A stretch of 64,000 nucleotides of DNA, taken from NCBI GenBank assembly GCA_037044905.1, contig JBAOKB010000048.1, positions 1,200,872-1,264,871 on the forward strand, read 5' to 3'. Of this stretch, positions 33,173-43,603 are shown piece after piece (position 1 is the first letter of the stretch; each line of letters opens with the position of its first letter). The DNA comes from Hortaea werneckii. Its lineage: Eukaryota > Ascomycota > Dothideomycetes > Mycosphaerellales > Teratosphaeriaceae. The translations under genes were made by a program, and so were the position numbers. A model generated the notes under the pieces. That model ran no database searches. It had not been told where the DNA came from and saw only the letters and a list, made by a program, of their open reading frames with translations.

Positions 33173-35774
33173 ATGGACGTCGTCAAATTCGAGACCGATT
33201 GGTCCTTCAAGCAAACAGATACACAAGAATGGCATCCTGTTGCACGTGTTCCAACCAACGTCCATCTGGACTTGTTGGACAACAAGCTGTAAGTCATGAG
33301 TACTGCTCCTGGCTGGAGGATCGCTGACGGAAGGACAGGATCCCAGATCCATTCCTCGGGTTCAATGAGCTCCAGTGTCAGTGGATCGCTGAGAAGACCT
33401 GGAGCTACAAAGTCTCATTGCCTTCTATAACTCCGAACCAGACGGGCATGAAGCATGTTCTGGCGTTCGACGGCCTGGATACTTTCGCCACTGTCAGACT
33501 GGATGGCGATGTCATATTGCAAAGTGACAACATGTTCATCATGCACCGAGTGGATATTTCCCGGCACCTAATGCCGCGGGGACCGCATAGCCTTGAGATC
33601 GAATTCAAGCCCGCTTTGCTCGAAGCACGGAAGATAAGAGACGCTCATCCCGAGCACCGATGGGTCGGTTTCAACGGGGACGTCTCCCGGCTTGCTGTAA
33701 GGAAGGCTCAGTATCACTGGGGATGGGATTGGGGTCCGGAGCTGATGACTTGTGGCCCGTGGCGTGAAGTCCGACTGGAGAGCTACCACGCGAGGATCAA
33801 GCATATGCGAGTCGACTACGATGTTGCTAGTGATCTTCAATCTGTTCGTGGCACCATCCAAGCAGCTGTTGAAGGACCTGGCAAGCAGGTGGAGTTTGCT
33901 GCTGCGCTCGATGGTGTACAAGTCTTCAACGGGATTACCGACGTCGGCGATGACGGTAAGGCAGCTGTGGAGTTTATTGTTAAGCAGCCAAAGCTCTGGT
34001 ATCCTCATGGCTACGGGCATCAACCGCTCTATACCGTCACTGCAAGACTACTGGATGGACAAGACGTGCTGCACAGCCTCTCAAAGCGTACCGGATTCCG
34101 TAAACTAGATCTTGTCCAGGATACCGATGAAGTTGGCAAGTCGTTCTATTTCCGCATTAACGGTGTGGACGTGTTTTGCGGTGGTTCAGACTGGATTCCT
34201 GCCGATAGCTTCACCCCCAGGATCACGGCGGCTAGGTACCGCAAGTGGTTGCAGATGATGGTTGATGGGTACCAGATCATGATTCGGATCTGGGGTGGGG
34301 GAATCTGGGAAGAAGACATTTTCTACGAGCTATGCGATGAGCTTGGTATCTTGGTTTGGCAAGACTTCATGTTTGCGTGCGGGAACTACCCAGCCTATCC
34401 GGCCATGTTGAAATCGATTGAGCAAGAGTCTGTCTGCCAGACGAGACGCTTACGGCATCATCCCTGCCTTGCCATATTCGCAGGCAATAATGAAGATTAC
34501 CAGGTCCAAGAATCGAGCGGCTTGACATATGACTATAAAGACAAGGACCCGCAGAGCTGGCTGAAGACGGATTTCCCGGCACGGTATATCTACGAGAAGC
34601 TATTACCAGACGTTATCGCCGCTCACTGTCCGCATGTCCCATACCATCCGGGATCGCCATGGGGTGATGGCAAAATCACCTCCGATCAGACCGTCGGCGA
34701 CATGCATCAATGGTATTTCTGAAGCGTTTGAAACCCATATGGAAGTCCTACTAACCCCTTCACTCTAGGAATGTATGGCACGGCACTCAAGAGAAATACC
34801 AAATCTTCGACCAACTGGGTGGCCGATTCAACAGCGAGTTTGGCATGGAAGCTTTCCCGCACATCGACACTATCAAGTACTTCGTCACGGATCCTTCCCA
34901 GCTCTACCCGCAAAGCCACATGATCGACTTCCACAACAAAGCGGACGGACATGAACGCAGGATAGCGACGTATCTTGTTGAGAACTTCCGGACTAGGACG
35001 GAGCTTGAAAAGTTCATACATCTCACGCAATTGAGTCAGGCTGAGGCATTGATGTTCGCATATAGAGGGTGGCGACGTCAGTGGGGTCAGAAGCGGCTCT
35101 GTGGAGGTGCCTTGGTCTGGCAACTCAACGACTGCTGGCCGGTTACTTCTTGGGCTATTGTCGATTACTTCCAACGCAAGAAGCCGGCTTACTACGTCAT
35201 GCGTCGAGCGCTTGCTCCGGTGGCTATCGCCGTGAGGAGAGAGCATCACGATTGGAGCGTGGTACATGCTAGGCCTGCAAAGCAGTCGAAATATGAGTCC
35301 TGGGTTGCAAGCAGTAAGTTGGAGGAGATTACTGCATCGGTTGAGCTACGCTACATTAGTATCGCTACTGGTCAAGACATTAAAGACAAAGTGGTCTTGG
35401 AAGGTGTCCGCATCGCACCTAACGGTACGACAGAACTGTTCCAGGGTGTCATTGACAATGAGCGAGAAGAGGCCCATGTTCTTTCTGCCCGCATCTGGAT
35501 AGACCAGGAGCTGGTATCTCGCGACTGCGACTGGCCTCAGCCATTCAAGTATCTTGACTTTACCGATCGGGGTGTGAGCGTCGAGTCGGACAATGGCACA
35601 ATTACTGTGAGGGCCAAGAAGCCGACCAAAGGACTTGTCTTCGAAGAGCGAGAGGGAGTACTTGTGACGGACAGTGCACTGGACGTTGTGCCCGGGGATG
35701 AACAAACCATCAAGGTGAGAGGAATGGGTATGGATAGCAAGGATCTCGACTGGACGTTCCTGGGCGCGCCATAG
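33173..35774 (+). CDS. Beta-mannosidase, GH2, intracellular (B type)
   Basis: Join 33173..33288, 33339..34712, 34769..35774, in phase, 831 aa. It removes non-reducing beta-D-mannose from mannan- or N-glycan-derived oligosaccharides. The N-terminal sugar-binding domain has VPTNVHLDLLDNKLIPDPF and CQWIAEKTWSYK; next QYHWGWDWGPELMTCGPWR; then the barrel with NGVDVFCGGSDWIPADSF and IWGGGIWEEDIFYELCDELG. The likely acid/base is Glu424 in FAGNNED and the nucleophile Glu520 in NSEFGMEAFP, both conserved in GH2. There is no signal peptide and length is near 830 aa, as expected of cytosolic B-type mannosidases. Introns are 50 and 56 bp. The C-terminal beta domain is complete. Confidence 0.92.
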
Positions 35775-35987
35775 GGAGCGGTTGCGCATCTAATACTGCG
35801 GAATGAGGAAAATTGAACAGGTCGTATGAACGTAGTAAAGGCCAACAGTAAATTGTACATTTTCATTCAATTCAAATCAGCAAGTTATTCCGTATGGTGA
35901 TGAGAACATGCCGTTCGCAAACAAGTCCAGCGTACTTTTAGGTCTTACCCACGCCAAAATATCTCAACAAAGCTTGACCATTTGTTC

Positions 35988-38027
35988 TTAAGTTGCTTTT
36001 CCATTCGCACCTCCCTCAACCTGTGGCATAAACTCCTGCTGCTGCACTGCGGCCTCAAGCTTCTCGACCGCATCGGGTGCAGACGCAGGTGCGCCATTCA
36101 TCTCTTTTGCCAAGTGGCTGACACCTGAGCCTGGGACATCCAGGGATTGCGCGTCAGACTTCTTAGGCTTGAACGGCACTGGTGTGCTTGGTCTTGAGCT
36201 CAGGAACTGTGAAGAATAGTTAGCGATAAACCCTTTGCAAGGCAGTGAGGAAGTGCTTTGAAAGGAGAGACTTACTGAAGATGCAGCGGACAAGAGAGCA
36301 AACAGAGACGATTGTACCACATCCTCGTGGATGCCAACGCCCCACACTTTCTGTGCCTGGCCAGAAGCCGTGCACTCGATGAAGGTTGCGGCTTGCACGT
36401 CGCGACCCTTAGCCTCAGCACCCTTGCGTTCAATAGCGTGTTCCTTGTAATCCGAGATGTCAAGGTCGATACCGAGAGTCTTGAGCGCATTTGCCAAGGC
36501 CGAAAGAGCGCCGTTTCCGGTGCCTGAGATGCGGTGCTCGGTACCGTCGATTTCGATGATGCCGTCGAACTTCCGGCGAAGGTTGCGAGAAGACGCTGTC
36601 TTGCCTTCCTGTGGTGGGGCAGGGGATGCTGATCGGTCGGCTGAAATGTTGTAGTCGACTAAGCTGAATCTTGGGTTGCGGTTCAAGTGGTAGGCGTCAA
36701 CAAATAGATCCTTGATCTCATTCGGCAGGAGCTCACGCCCAAGCATGTCAGTCTCTCGCTGCACGATCTTGGAGAATGCGACCTGGAGACCTCGGGGCAG
36801 ATCAAGCTCCAACGTGCGTTTAATGATCCAGGCCACACCACCCTTGCCAGATTGTGAATTGACTCTGATGATAGCTTCGTATGTACGGCCGATGTCCTCC
36901 GGATCGAGAGGAAGGTAAGGCATAGTCCACGGATCCTCTTTCGAAAGCCCCGCGGCTTCGCGTGCTACGAAACCCTTCTTAATGGCGTCCTGGTGTGAGC
37001 CGGAGAAGGCACAGACGACCAACTGACCACCGTACGGTTGCCGCGGGTGCACTGGGATCTTGTTGCTCTTCTCCACAATATCAATGACGGAGTTCAAGTC
37101 GGAGAAGTCAATGCCTGGGTGGATGCCTTGCGTGTACAAGTTGAGACCCAGAGTAACCAGATCAACATTGCCAGTCCTCTCGCCGTTGCCGAAAAGCGTA
37201 CCCTCCACTCTGTCGGCACCAGCCATCTGTGCAAGCTCAGCGGCTGCGACTGCACAGCCCCGATCATTGTGTGGGTGCAGCGAGACACAAATCTTCTCGC
37301 GCTCACTGATGTTCCGGCAGAAGTACTCGATTTGATCGGCGTAAACATTCGGCGTGCTCATCTCCACAGTGGCAGGCAGGTTGAAGATGATTGGGTTCTC
37401 CTTGGTCGGTCCCCAGGCTTCCTTGACGGCCTCGCAAACTTCGACCACAAATTCAGGACTTGAGTCGGAGAAAGTCTCTGGGCTGAACTCGTAAGCCCAT
37501 TCTTCTACACCGCCGCAGTCGGGGGCGTCCTTGGTTATGGATCGAGCGTATTTAGTGCATTCTACTGCCAACGCCTTGCTCTGCTCATTGGTCATATTGA
37601 AGACGATCTGCTGGAAGCATGGGCTCGTCGCCAGGTAGAGATGCAGGATAGCCTTCTTGCTGCCCCTCAGACTTTCCACTGTAGGCTTGATCAGCTCCTT
37701 CCGGCACGGGCTTAGGACCTGCAGCCAGACGTCGTCCGGTACCATGCCCGGAGTGGTCACCAGGCGCCTTGTGAAATCGTAATCGGTGCCTCCGCTGCTG
37801 GGGAAGGCAATCTCGATCTCCTTGTAGCCTAGCTTGACGAGCATCTGGAAATAGCGCCATTTCTGGTCTCCGTCCATGGGGTCTACGAGGGATTGGTTGC
37901 CATCACGGAGGTCGGTGGCCAGCCAGCGAGGGACCTTGTCCACTACCTTGGAAGGCCATTGCCTGTCTGGAAGGTGAAGCGGCTGGAAGCGTTTGTACTT
38001 CTTGCTTGGGTCCTTGAGCATCGGCAT
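35988..38027 (-). CDS. LEU4: 2-isopropylmalate synthase
   Basis: Complement of join(35988..36206, 36276..38027), 656 aa. It condenses acetyl-CoA and 2-ketoisovalerate, the committed step of leucine synthesis. The catalytic barrel has LATDLRDGNQSLVDPM (Arg41-Asp42 in the metal/substrate loop), the HPHNDRGCAVAAAEL histidine motif and GNGERTGNVDLVTL. The C-terminal LeuA allosteric domain (from about 490) senses leucine; FDGIIEIDGTEHRISGTGNG begins it. The 69-bp intron (GTAAGT donor, CACAG acceptor) lies in this domain and is a multiple of three with no stop, so a retained form would also be translatable. The tail after the domain is Ala/Glu-rich. No obvious mitochondrial presequence is visible. 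Confidence 0.93.
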   Translation of the reverse strand: MPMLKDPSKKYKRFQPLHLPDRQWPSKVVDKVPRWLATDLRDGNQSLVDPMDGDQKWRYFQMLVKLGYKEIEIAFPSSGGTDYDFTRRLVTTPGMVPDDVWLQVLSPCRKELIKPTVESLRGSKKAILHLYLATSPCFQQIVFNMTNEQSKALAVECTKYARSITKDAPDCGGVEEWAYEFSPETFSDSSPEFVVEVCEAVKEAWGPTKENPIIFNLPATVEMSTPNVYADQIEYFCRNISEREKICVSLHPHNDRGCAVAAAELAQMAGADRVEGTLFGNGERTGNVDLVTLGLNLYTQGIHPGIDFSDLNSVIDIVEKSNKIPVHPRQPYGGQLVVCAFSGSHQDAIKKGFVAREAAGLSKEDPWTMPYLPLDPEDIGRTYEAIIRVNSQSGKGGVAWIIKRTLELDLPRGLQVAFSKIVQRETDMLGRELLPNEIKDLFVDAYHLNRNPRFSLVDYNISADRSASPAPPQEGKTASSRNLRRKFDGIIEIDGTEHRISGTGNGALSALANALKTLGIDLDISDYKEHAIERKGAEAKGRDVQAATFIECTASGQAQKVWGVGIHEDVVQSSLFALLSAASSVSLSFQSTSSLPCKGFIANYSSQFLSSRPSTPVPFKPKKSDAQSLDVPGSGVSHLAKEMNGAPASAPDAVEKLEAAVQQQEFMPQVEGGANGKAT

Positions 38028-38661
38028 GGCGAATTACGAGCGCTGTCCTGCGGGATCCTGGTGAAGCCGATCACGGCCAGGCAGTCAAGTGGTGAACTAT
38101 GTTACAGCGGCGAATTGAACCAAAGAAGTCCACCAAAAATGCTTTGGGACACGAATTCTCACACGAAACGGGGCAGAGACACTGGATTTTTGAGCTGTGG
38201 TGAAATATCCAATGACTGTTTTGCGGTTCCGTGTGACTGAACCTAAAGAATTTGGACTTGGGTTGCGGGGTGCAGCGCCGATGACGGAGCCGCTTCGTCT
38301 TCACATGACGGCGGGGCATTTGAGGGCTTGAAGAGATCGGTGGCATACCACAGGAAACTTAGTAGAAATGACATCCAACCATGAAGTTGAAGTACATATG
38401 GAATTACACACAGAAAGGTAATAATTTGCATGCCTGCGAGAAGGATGTGCAGCTCTGCCGCGACGACGTGCACTTTGGCAGTATTCACAATCTCCGGCCT
38501 CACCTCGTTGCATGACGCAACACCTCCAACGCTGTAATGAAGTTCAAGAATGTCAAACGCTGCATTGTGAATAATAGCTCTCAACTCCCAGTCCCTTGAC
38601 TCTCAATGCCATGGGATAATGCCTTGTGGATGGGCAAAACCGCTCACATCAAGCCCAGCGC
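38028..38661. other. Intergenic region
   Basis: 634 bp holding the LEU4 promoter and the thioesterase 3' UTR. No convincing leucine-regulator site seen by eye. No gene. Confidence 0.45.
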
Positions 38662-39881
38662 CTACAACTTCGATGCAGGCCCATCCTGTTTCAGGCGAAC
38701 AACACCCTGTGATAGACAGTCAGCAAGATTAACTTCTCACACAATTCACTTGACCAGTCAAAGGACAATCAGAAAACTCACCTCTTGTACGCAAGTGGCC
38801 ACCAATCTCCCCTCCCGCGTGTACATGCGCTGCATGACGAGACCTCTCCCATCGCCGCTCCACGGGCTCTCGCACTCCGTGAACATCCACTCGTCCGCCC
38901 GGAAGTCCTTGGGCGAGTGGAAGTAGATGGTGTGATCCAGACTGACCATCATCCCAATCTCCGGCCTCTGATCTCTCATCACAATGTTCCCGCTAGCGTC
39001 GATCTCGACTGAGCGGAGCTGCTCAATTATGTCCTCGTCCATGCCTTGCATTCGGCGCAGTGTCGCTTCGTCCATGGATTTCAGTCGGCGGATGACATCC
39101 GGCGTGATGCCTAGGTTGGTATTGCCCTTGTCTTTCTCTTGAGACCCATCGCCATTGCTCGCGTTTTGTCTATTCTTCACGCTGCTGCTGTTGTATCGCC
39201 AGAGCTTGTGTACCCGTGAGACTGTGCCGATGAAGTACGAATCGCTCATGTATGCTAATGCGCTTAGATGCGCCTCGTGTCCGCCTTCGTCGCTTATCCT
39301 CCCCTTAGCCCTGATCCATTGTCTCGTTCTCTTCTCGTGTGCGTGAGGCGAGTCGTTGTTTGCGATCTCTACCCTCTGGCTTTCGAAAGGGCTGTTGTTC
39401 CCTCGCAGAACGTCGATCTCTTGCTCTGTATTCGGTTGTGGCACGTTAGGCATGACAGCCGCATGCTCCACCTTCTTCTTCCCGCCGCTCCCTTCGCGCA
39501 TGAACGAGATAGTCGTGGTGAAGATTGGCTTCCCACGTTGCCGCGCCTGCACGGTACGAGTTGCGAAACTTCTGCCTTCTCGGACCCGCTCGACATGGTA
39601 GATGACTGGCACTTCGGCATTTCCATTCAAGACAAAGTAGCAGTGCATGCTATGCGCCTAAGGAAGCCCTCGGGCACTGTCCTTTGCGCTGCGGCAAGAC
39701 ATTGGGCAATCGCTGCGCCGCCATAGATTCCCCTTGCTCCGGGCGGGTGCCATAGAGGGCGGGTGTTGGTGAAGAGGTTGGGGTTAATGTCATTCAGATG
39801 GGTGAGCTCGAGGACATGTTCGATCGGACTTTGATTAGGTGAAGGCGGAGGAGGCTTGATGAGGGTCGGGTGAGTTGTCAT
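38662..39881 (-). CDS. Peroxisomal acyl-CoA thioesterase (TesB type), apparent frameshift
   Basis: Complement of join(38662..38706, 38781..39881). TesB/Tes1 enzymes hydrolyse fatty acyl-CoA. The N-terminal hot-dog half (PLWHPPGARGIYGGAAIAQC...RTVPEGF) and the following MHCYFVLNGNAEVPVIYHVE are consecutive in the family but lie in different frames here: 8 bp separate the PEGF and HSM codons near 39,645-39,665 where a multiple of 3 is expected. There is no room for a normal intron. The second half has SLDHTIYFHSPKDFRADEWM and ESPWSGDGRGLVMQRMY. A 74-bp intron precedes a 15-codon last exon encoding GVVRLKQDGPASKL, which ends in the peroxisomal signal SKL. Either a sequencing error or an inactivating indel. 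Confidence 0.8.
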
Positions 39882-40552
39882 GGTGGTGAGAATGGTGAAT
39901 TGTTTGGAATGGAAAGGAGGGGGACAGGGAGGATGTTATCGCCTCGGCCAAATGGTCTAGAAGTAGAAGTTGAAACAGAAGGAATGAAAGAAAGGGTGTT
40001 TGTCTTGTCCTACCATACGTCCGTAACGAAAGACGATGTCGCGAACTCCGTCTGATCCTTTGTTGCACAGACGCGCTGTTGAAGGGCCGAGAGGGCTTAC
40101 TGAACGCCAGAACAGCCGAGGTCTGATAACCGAGGAGCCGCGTCGGCGGTATGACGGAACCTTCACATGGCGTACACGTGGGTTACAAATGCGCAAGCAC
40201 ATGTGTCGTGTAGATCTTTTCTTGTTTTTGGGTGTTCATGGCATTGATCTATGCTACACGTGCATGAGGACGCCGCATCATTCTCATGTCGTCTATAGGA
40301 AATTGATTGCAAGTTGATTCGGACAACCGAGCTTCTAGAACAGCCGAAGATAGTAATATGTAGGTACCAGAGCGCGGCGCACAATGATAACCATTTGAGG
40401 TTCATCCTCGCATCCCTGTACAAGCGTCGTGAAGCGCCTTGCCGAAACATTGCCGTCTACGCCGTCCCAGATGCAAATTTGAAGAGCATGTACACAAGCC
40501 TCCCTGTTCCCGAACGCCTTCATCACATACGTTAAAATGGTTCCCGCCCGGC
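39882..40552. other. Intergenic region
   Basis: 671 bp between two minus-strand genes; the thioesterase promoter. Nothing else recognised. Confidence 0.45.
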
Positions 40553-41264
40553 TTAATGCGAAGGCACAGCCAGATGTGTTCGCTGTAGCGCCAGGTTAAG
40601 CTCCTGCTCGCTGAATGGCTCGTGGTCGTGTGCTGTGTTCATTTTCGGTGGTGCGTTGCCATCCGATGCTACAGCCTCGCCCACTCCCTCGCCTCTCGGT
40701 GGTGCGCGCTCGCGAGATTGGACTCTTGATAGACCAACTGCAATGTCGTTAACAATTTGTGGAGAAGACCGCGGGGCGCGATAGTAGAGGCTCACCATTT
40801 GTAATGTCATCGTCGCCTTCAGCCTCCGCCTCAGTGGATAGCCTCGAAGACTTCATCGCCGCGCCACTGTATGGGTTGACTTCTCGTCGTCTTGGTCCGC
40901 TCCTTTCTGTATCCACACTGGTCACACTGTTCGCTCTGCTGCTTCTGCCCTGATAGCTCTTCTTCCTGCTCGCCAAGCTGAAGAGACTGTTTCGTCTGCT
41001 CGGAGCCCTGGTACCCATAGGAGAGTACGTCGAGCCAATACTTTTGCGTCGCCAGGCATCAGCAAAACTGAAGGCTTCCAACTTCTCTTTGTGCTCTTTG
41101 GTAGGCGGTTTTCGGTATTTTGGTCTCGGCATCGGTTCGCCTGGTTTGTAGACGTTGCTAGGCCAGCGCTCCTCAGAGGAGTTGTTGGAAGACGTTTGGG
41201 CCAGAGAGCTCTGAGAGTTGTTGTTACGTCTGAACAGACGCTTTGCGCGCTCTCTGAATGGCAT
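40553..41264 (-). CDS. Small Ser/Arg-rich fungal protein, unknown function
   Basis: Complement of join(40553..40737, 40796..41264), 217 aa; the 58-bp intron (GTGAGC donor, TTGCAG acceptor) joins in phase. The N-terminus is basic (MPFRERAKRLFRRNNNSQSS). The centre has KPGEPMPRPKYRKPPTKEHKEKLEAFSFADAW, which looks conserved, then RRxS/RxxS phosphosite-like motifs (RRKSIG, SRRNSLFS). The C-terminal exon ends in a predicted amphipathic helix (SEQELNLALQRTHLAV). No known domain, signal peptide or membrane helix. The basic N-terminus could bind membrane or nucleic acid; that is a guess. Confidence 0.65.
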
Positions 41265-43603
41265 GATGGTTGGCTTGTCGCTGGCACTGGGCCAGCCAAA
41301 TGGTTTGCAAAGTGAGGGTGAGCACGCTGGCTCTCGCTAGGATGTTGGGAGTAGGCAAGAATGGTTCGCCGAAAGGAAGGTGCTTGGCTTGCTGCTTGTT
41401 TTGCTTTCTTTTTTCGAAGCGACCTGTGTTGTTCGACCTTCTCGGCAGATGATGTCAAGCTTGCAGGTGAAGAGAACGGTACAGGGTCTGTGAGGTCGAG
41501 GACGGCCGCGGAGCAAGTGGAACGGGCAATGGAACGATCTCGGACGGCTAAACAATGTTTCTTGGCGGGTTGCAAGACTGCTATAGATTCGGCGAGGCTG
41601 TGCTCTGGGGGGATCAATTACTCGGCGTTGTTTGAGAAGATGGATGGATATGCAAGAGACATGAACGAAAGGGACCTAAACACTATAAGGAAACGAAACG
41701 CAGCAGATAGTTGGAGCGCATGCCGTAGGGACTAGTGAAGTGGGGACGGAAGACTCGGCGCATGGGCATGGCGTTGGATTCATCGTGCATTGGCCACCAT
41801 GGAGTCCCCTCGGGGTGGCCAAGCAAAATGACAAGACGACGGAAGAAACACCTGCAACCTTCTTTGTCCAGGACTGATAGGTCGTGGTCGACCGAGAGGG
41901 TGTTTGGTTGGAACCAGGTCAAGCTGTAGACCTGTAGAAACTCCGATAACCCGGCCGGCTCTGAAGACCGATCATCTGGGAAATTGGTTGAAGGCGCATG
42001 CAGGTACAGTGGATGGGTGTAAGACGAAGAGCTGTGATCCTGCGAGTCCATCCACAAACACCACTACTTCATGGGTAGCCCTGCTGAGATTATTCTTCGC
42101 GTGGCGCGACCATGCCCAGTGGACTCGGCGGGTCCCGGAGCGGATGGTAAAGTCTTCGGCTCCATCTCCAAGCCAGCGCGGCGCGTATAGTTTTCGGCGA
42201 GACTTCTTGTGTTCAACTGTCGTTGCCGCAGGCAGTAAAGCTACGTACCCCTTTGGTTGGGGCCGCTATGCAAGTGAGAGCACGTACAGGGCCAGTCCTG
42301 CTCCGGCATCACTGTTACAATATCAGAAGTCGGAGGTCATAGGCATAACCCGGCGAGGAACTCCCTCTCCCGCTCGGACCGGCGAACAGCTGGTTCCGGT
42401 CAACCCGGGTACATAGTGGTGACATACCTAGGAGATAGGGTTGTTGATGTATACCTTGGGCACCACCCGGGACGGATTATGTGCACGCAATTTAGCCCAC
42501 TCGGAATGGATTGCTCCGAGATTTTGACAAGGCCCGGGTAAAGACTGTCTCCATGTGCATTCGTAGCCACAAGAACGCATCCCACGTGATAATAATTGCT
42601 TATTGCGCAGCAGATTCGAGGCGTTCACTCGATGTGTGATGATAGCGCGACTGATTGGCGTCACGGCGGGAAGGCACAACGAATCATGGGCAAAGCCGCG
42701 ACTGGAGCGTCATCGCCTCTTCTAGGCCGCGTCCGCACCTTGCGCCAGCTTGCGCCATCACAACCTTTCTCCTGTCAGCCTTCTGGATGGCTTCTCGAAC
42801 GCTTCTGGCAGCCTGATTTGCTCCAGCCTATCCCAGCCCATGTCCTTCGTCCGATGCTAGAAGGCTCGAGACGTCGTTCTACACATTGTGCATCATCGAG
42901 CCGCACTGCACATTGCTTGATCGTCCGGTCTCTGCCATATCTGGCCTTGTGGGGTCATTTCCGCATCTGAGGGGAGCCCCAAAGCACCTACTATGTACAG
43001 CACCTAGGTGTACCTGCCACAATTTGGACAAGCCCTTGTACTATAAGCCGATAAACACTTTGGCTGTACGTCAGCATGCACTGCGGAATCTCGTCAGGTT
43101 CTACACTTCTTCCAGTAATCGATCCTCAACAGCAGCACGATCGAGAGTTGTCCCGTCCCAATGCCCGATCTTAACAGTTTTTATGACACTCCAACGTTTC
43201 TAACAAGATCATGGTACATGTGTTCAATAGGTGCTCGATTGCACGAAGCAATCTTCTCGTTCAGACCATGATCCGGCAATGATGCGCAGCTGGGATCGCA
43301 CTGTGACAGCTATAGGATGGCCACATCACTCTGCAACATCATCATAGTTCTTTCGCACTGCTGATCTTGGAAATGTGGATCCAGGTCTTGAGCTCGAGAC
43401 CAGAAAAGCTGGTTGCATAGCACTGGTTTGACTTCAAGTGGCGCTGACGGCCCGCAAATGACATCACCCAACCACAGCTGAGGTACATGTACATGCACTG
43501 TATCACATGAAATACCCCTCAGATACGCTTTCTGCTGTTCTTCCGTGAATCTTTGCAGCAAGATAAATCCCATTCTTACCTACCTTAACAAGAACGCAGT
43601 CAC
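41265..43603. other. Gene-poor stretch, no gene seen
   Basis: 2.3 kb with no open frame showing a domain or a coherent exon chain on either strand. Base composition resembles the flanking unique sequence, without the TA-rich look of RIP. It includes the small Ser/Arg-rich gene's promoter at its left and the promoter of the glycine-zipper gene at its right. Could hold an unrecognised RNA or a decayed gene. Confidence 0.5.

Noticed and set aside
32755..33327. 190-aa plus-strand frame before beta-mannosidase
   Set aside because: It overlaps the mannosidase first exon in another frame and has no family resemblance.
41361..41735. 124-aa open frame in the gene-poor stretch
   Set aside because: No domain, no splice partner and odd composition. 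It may be chance.
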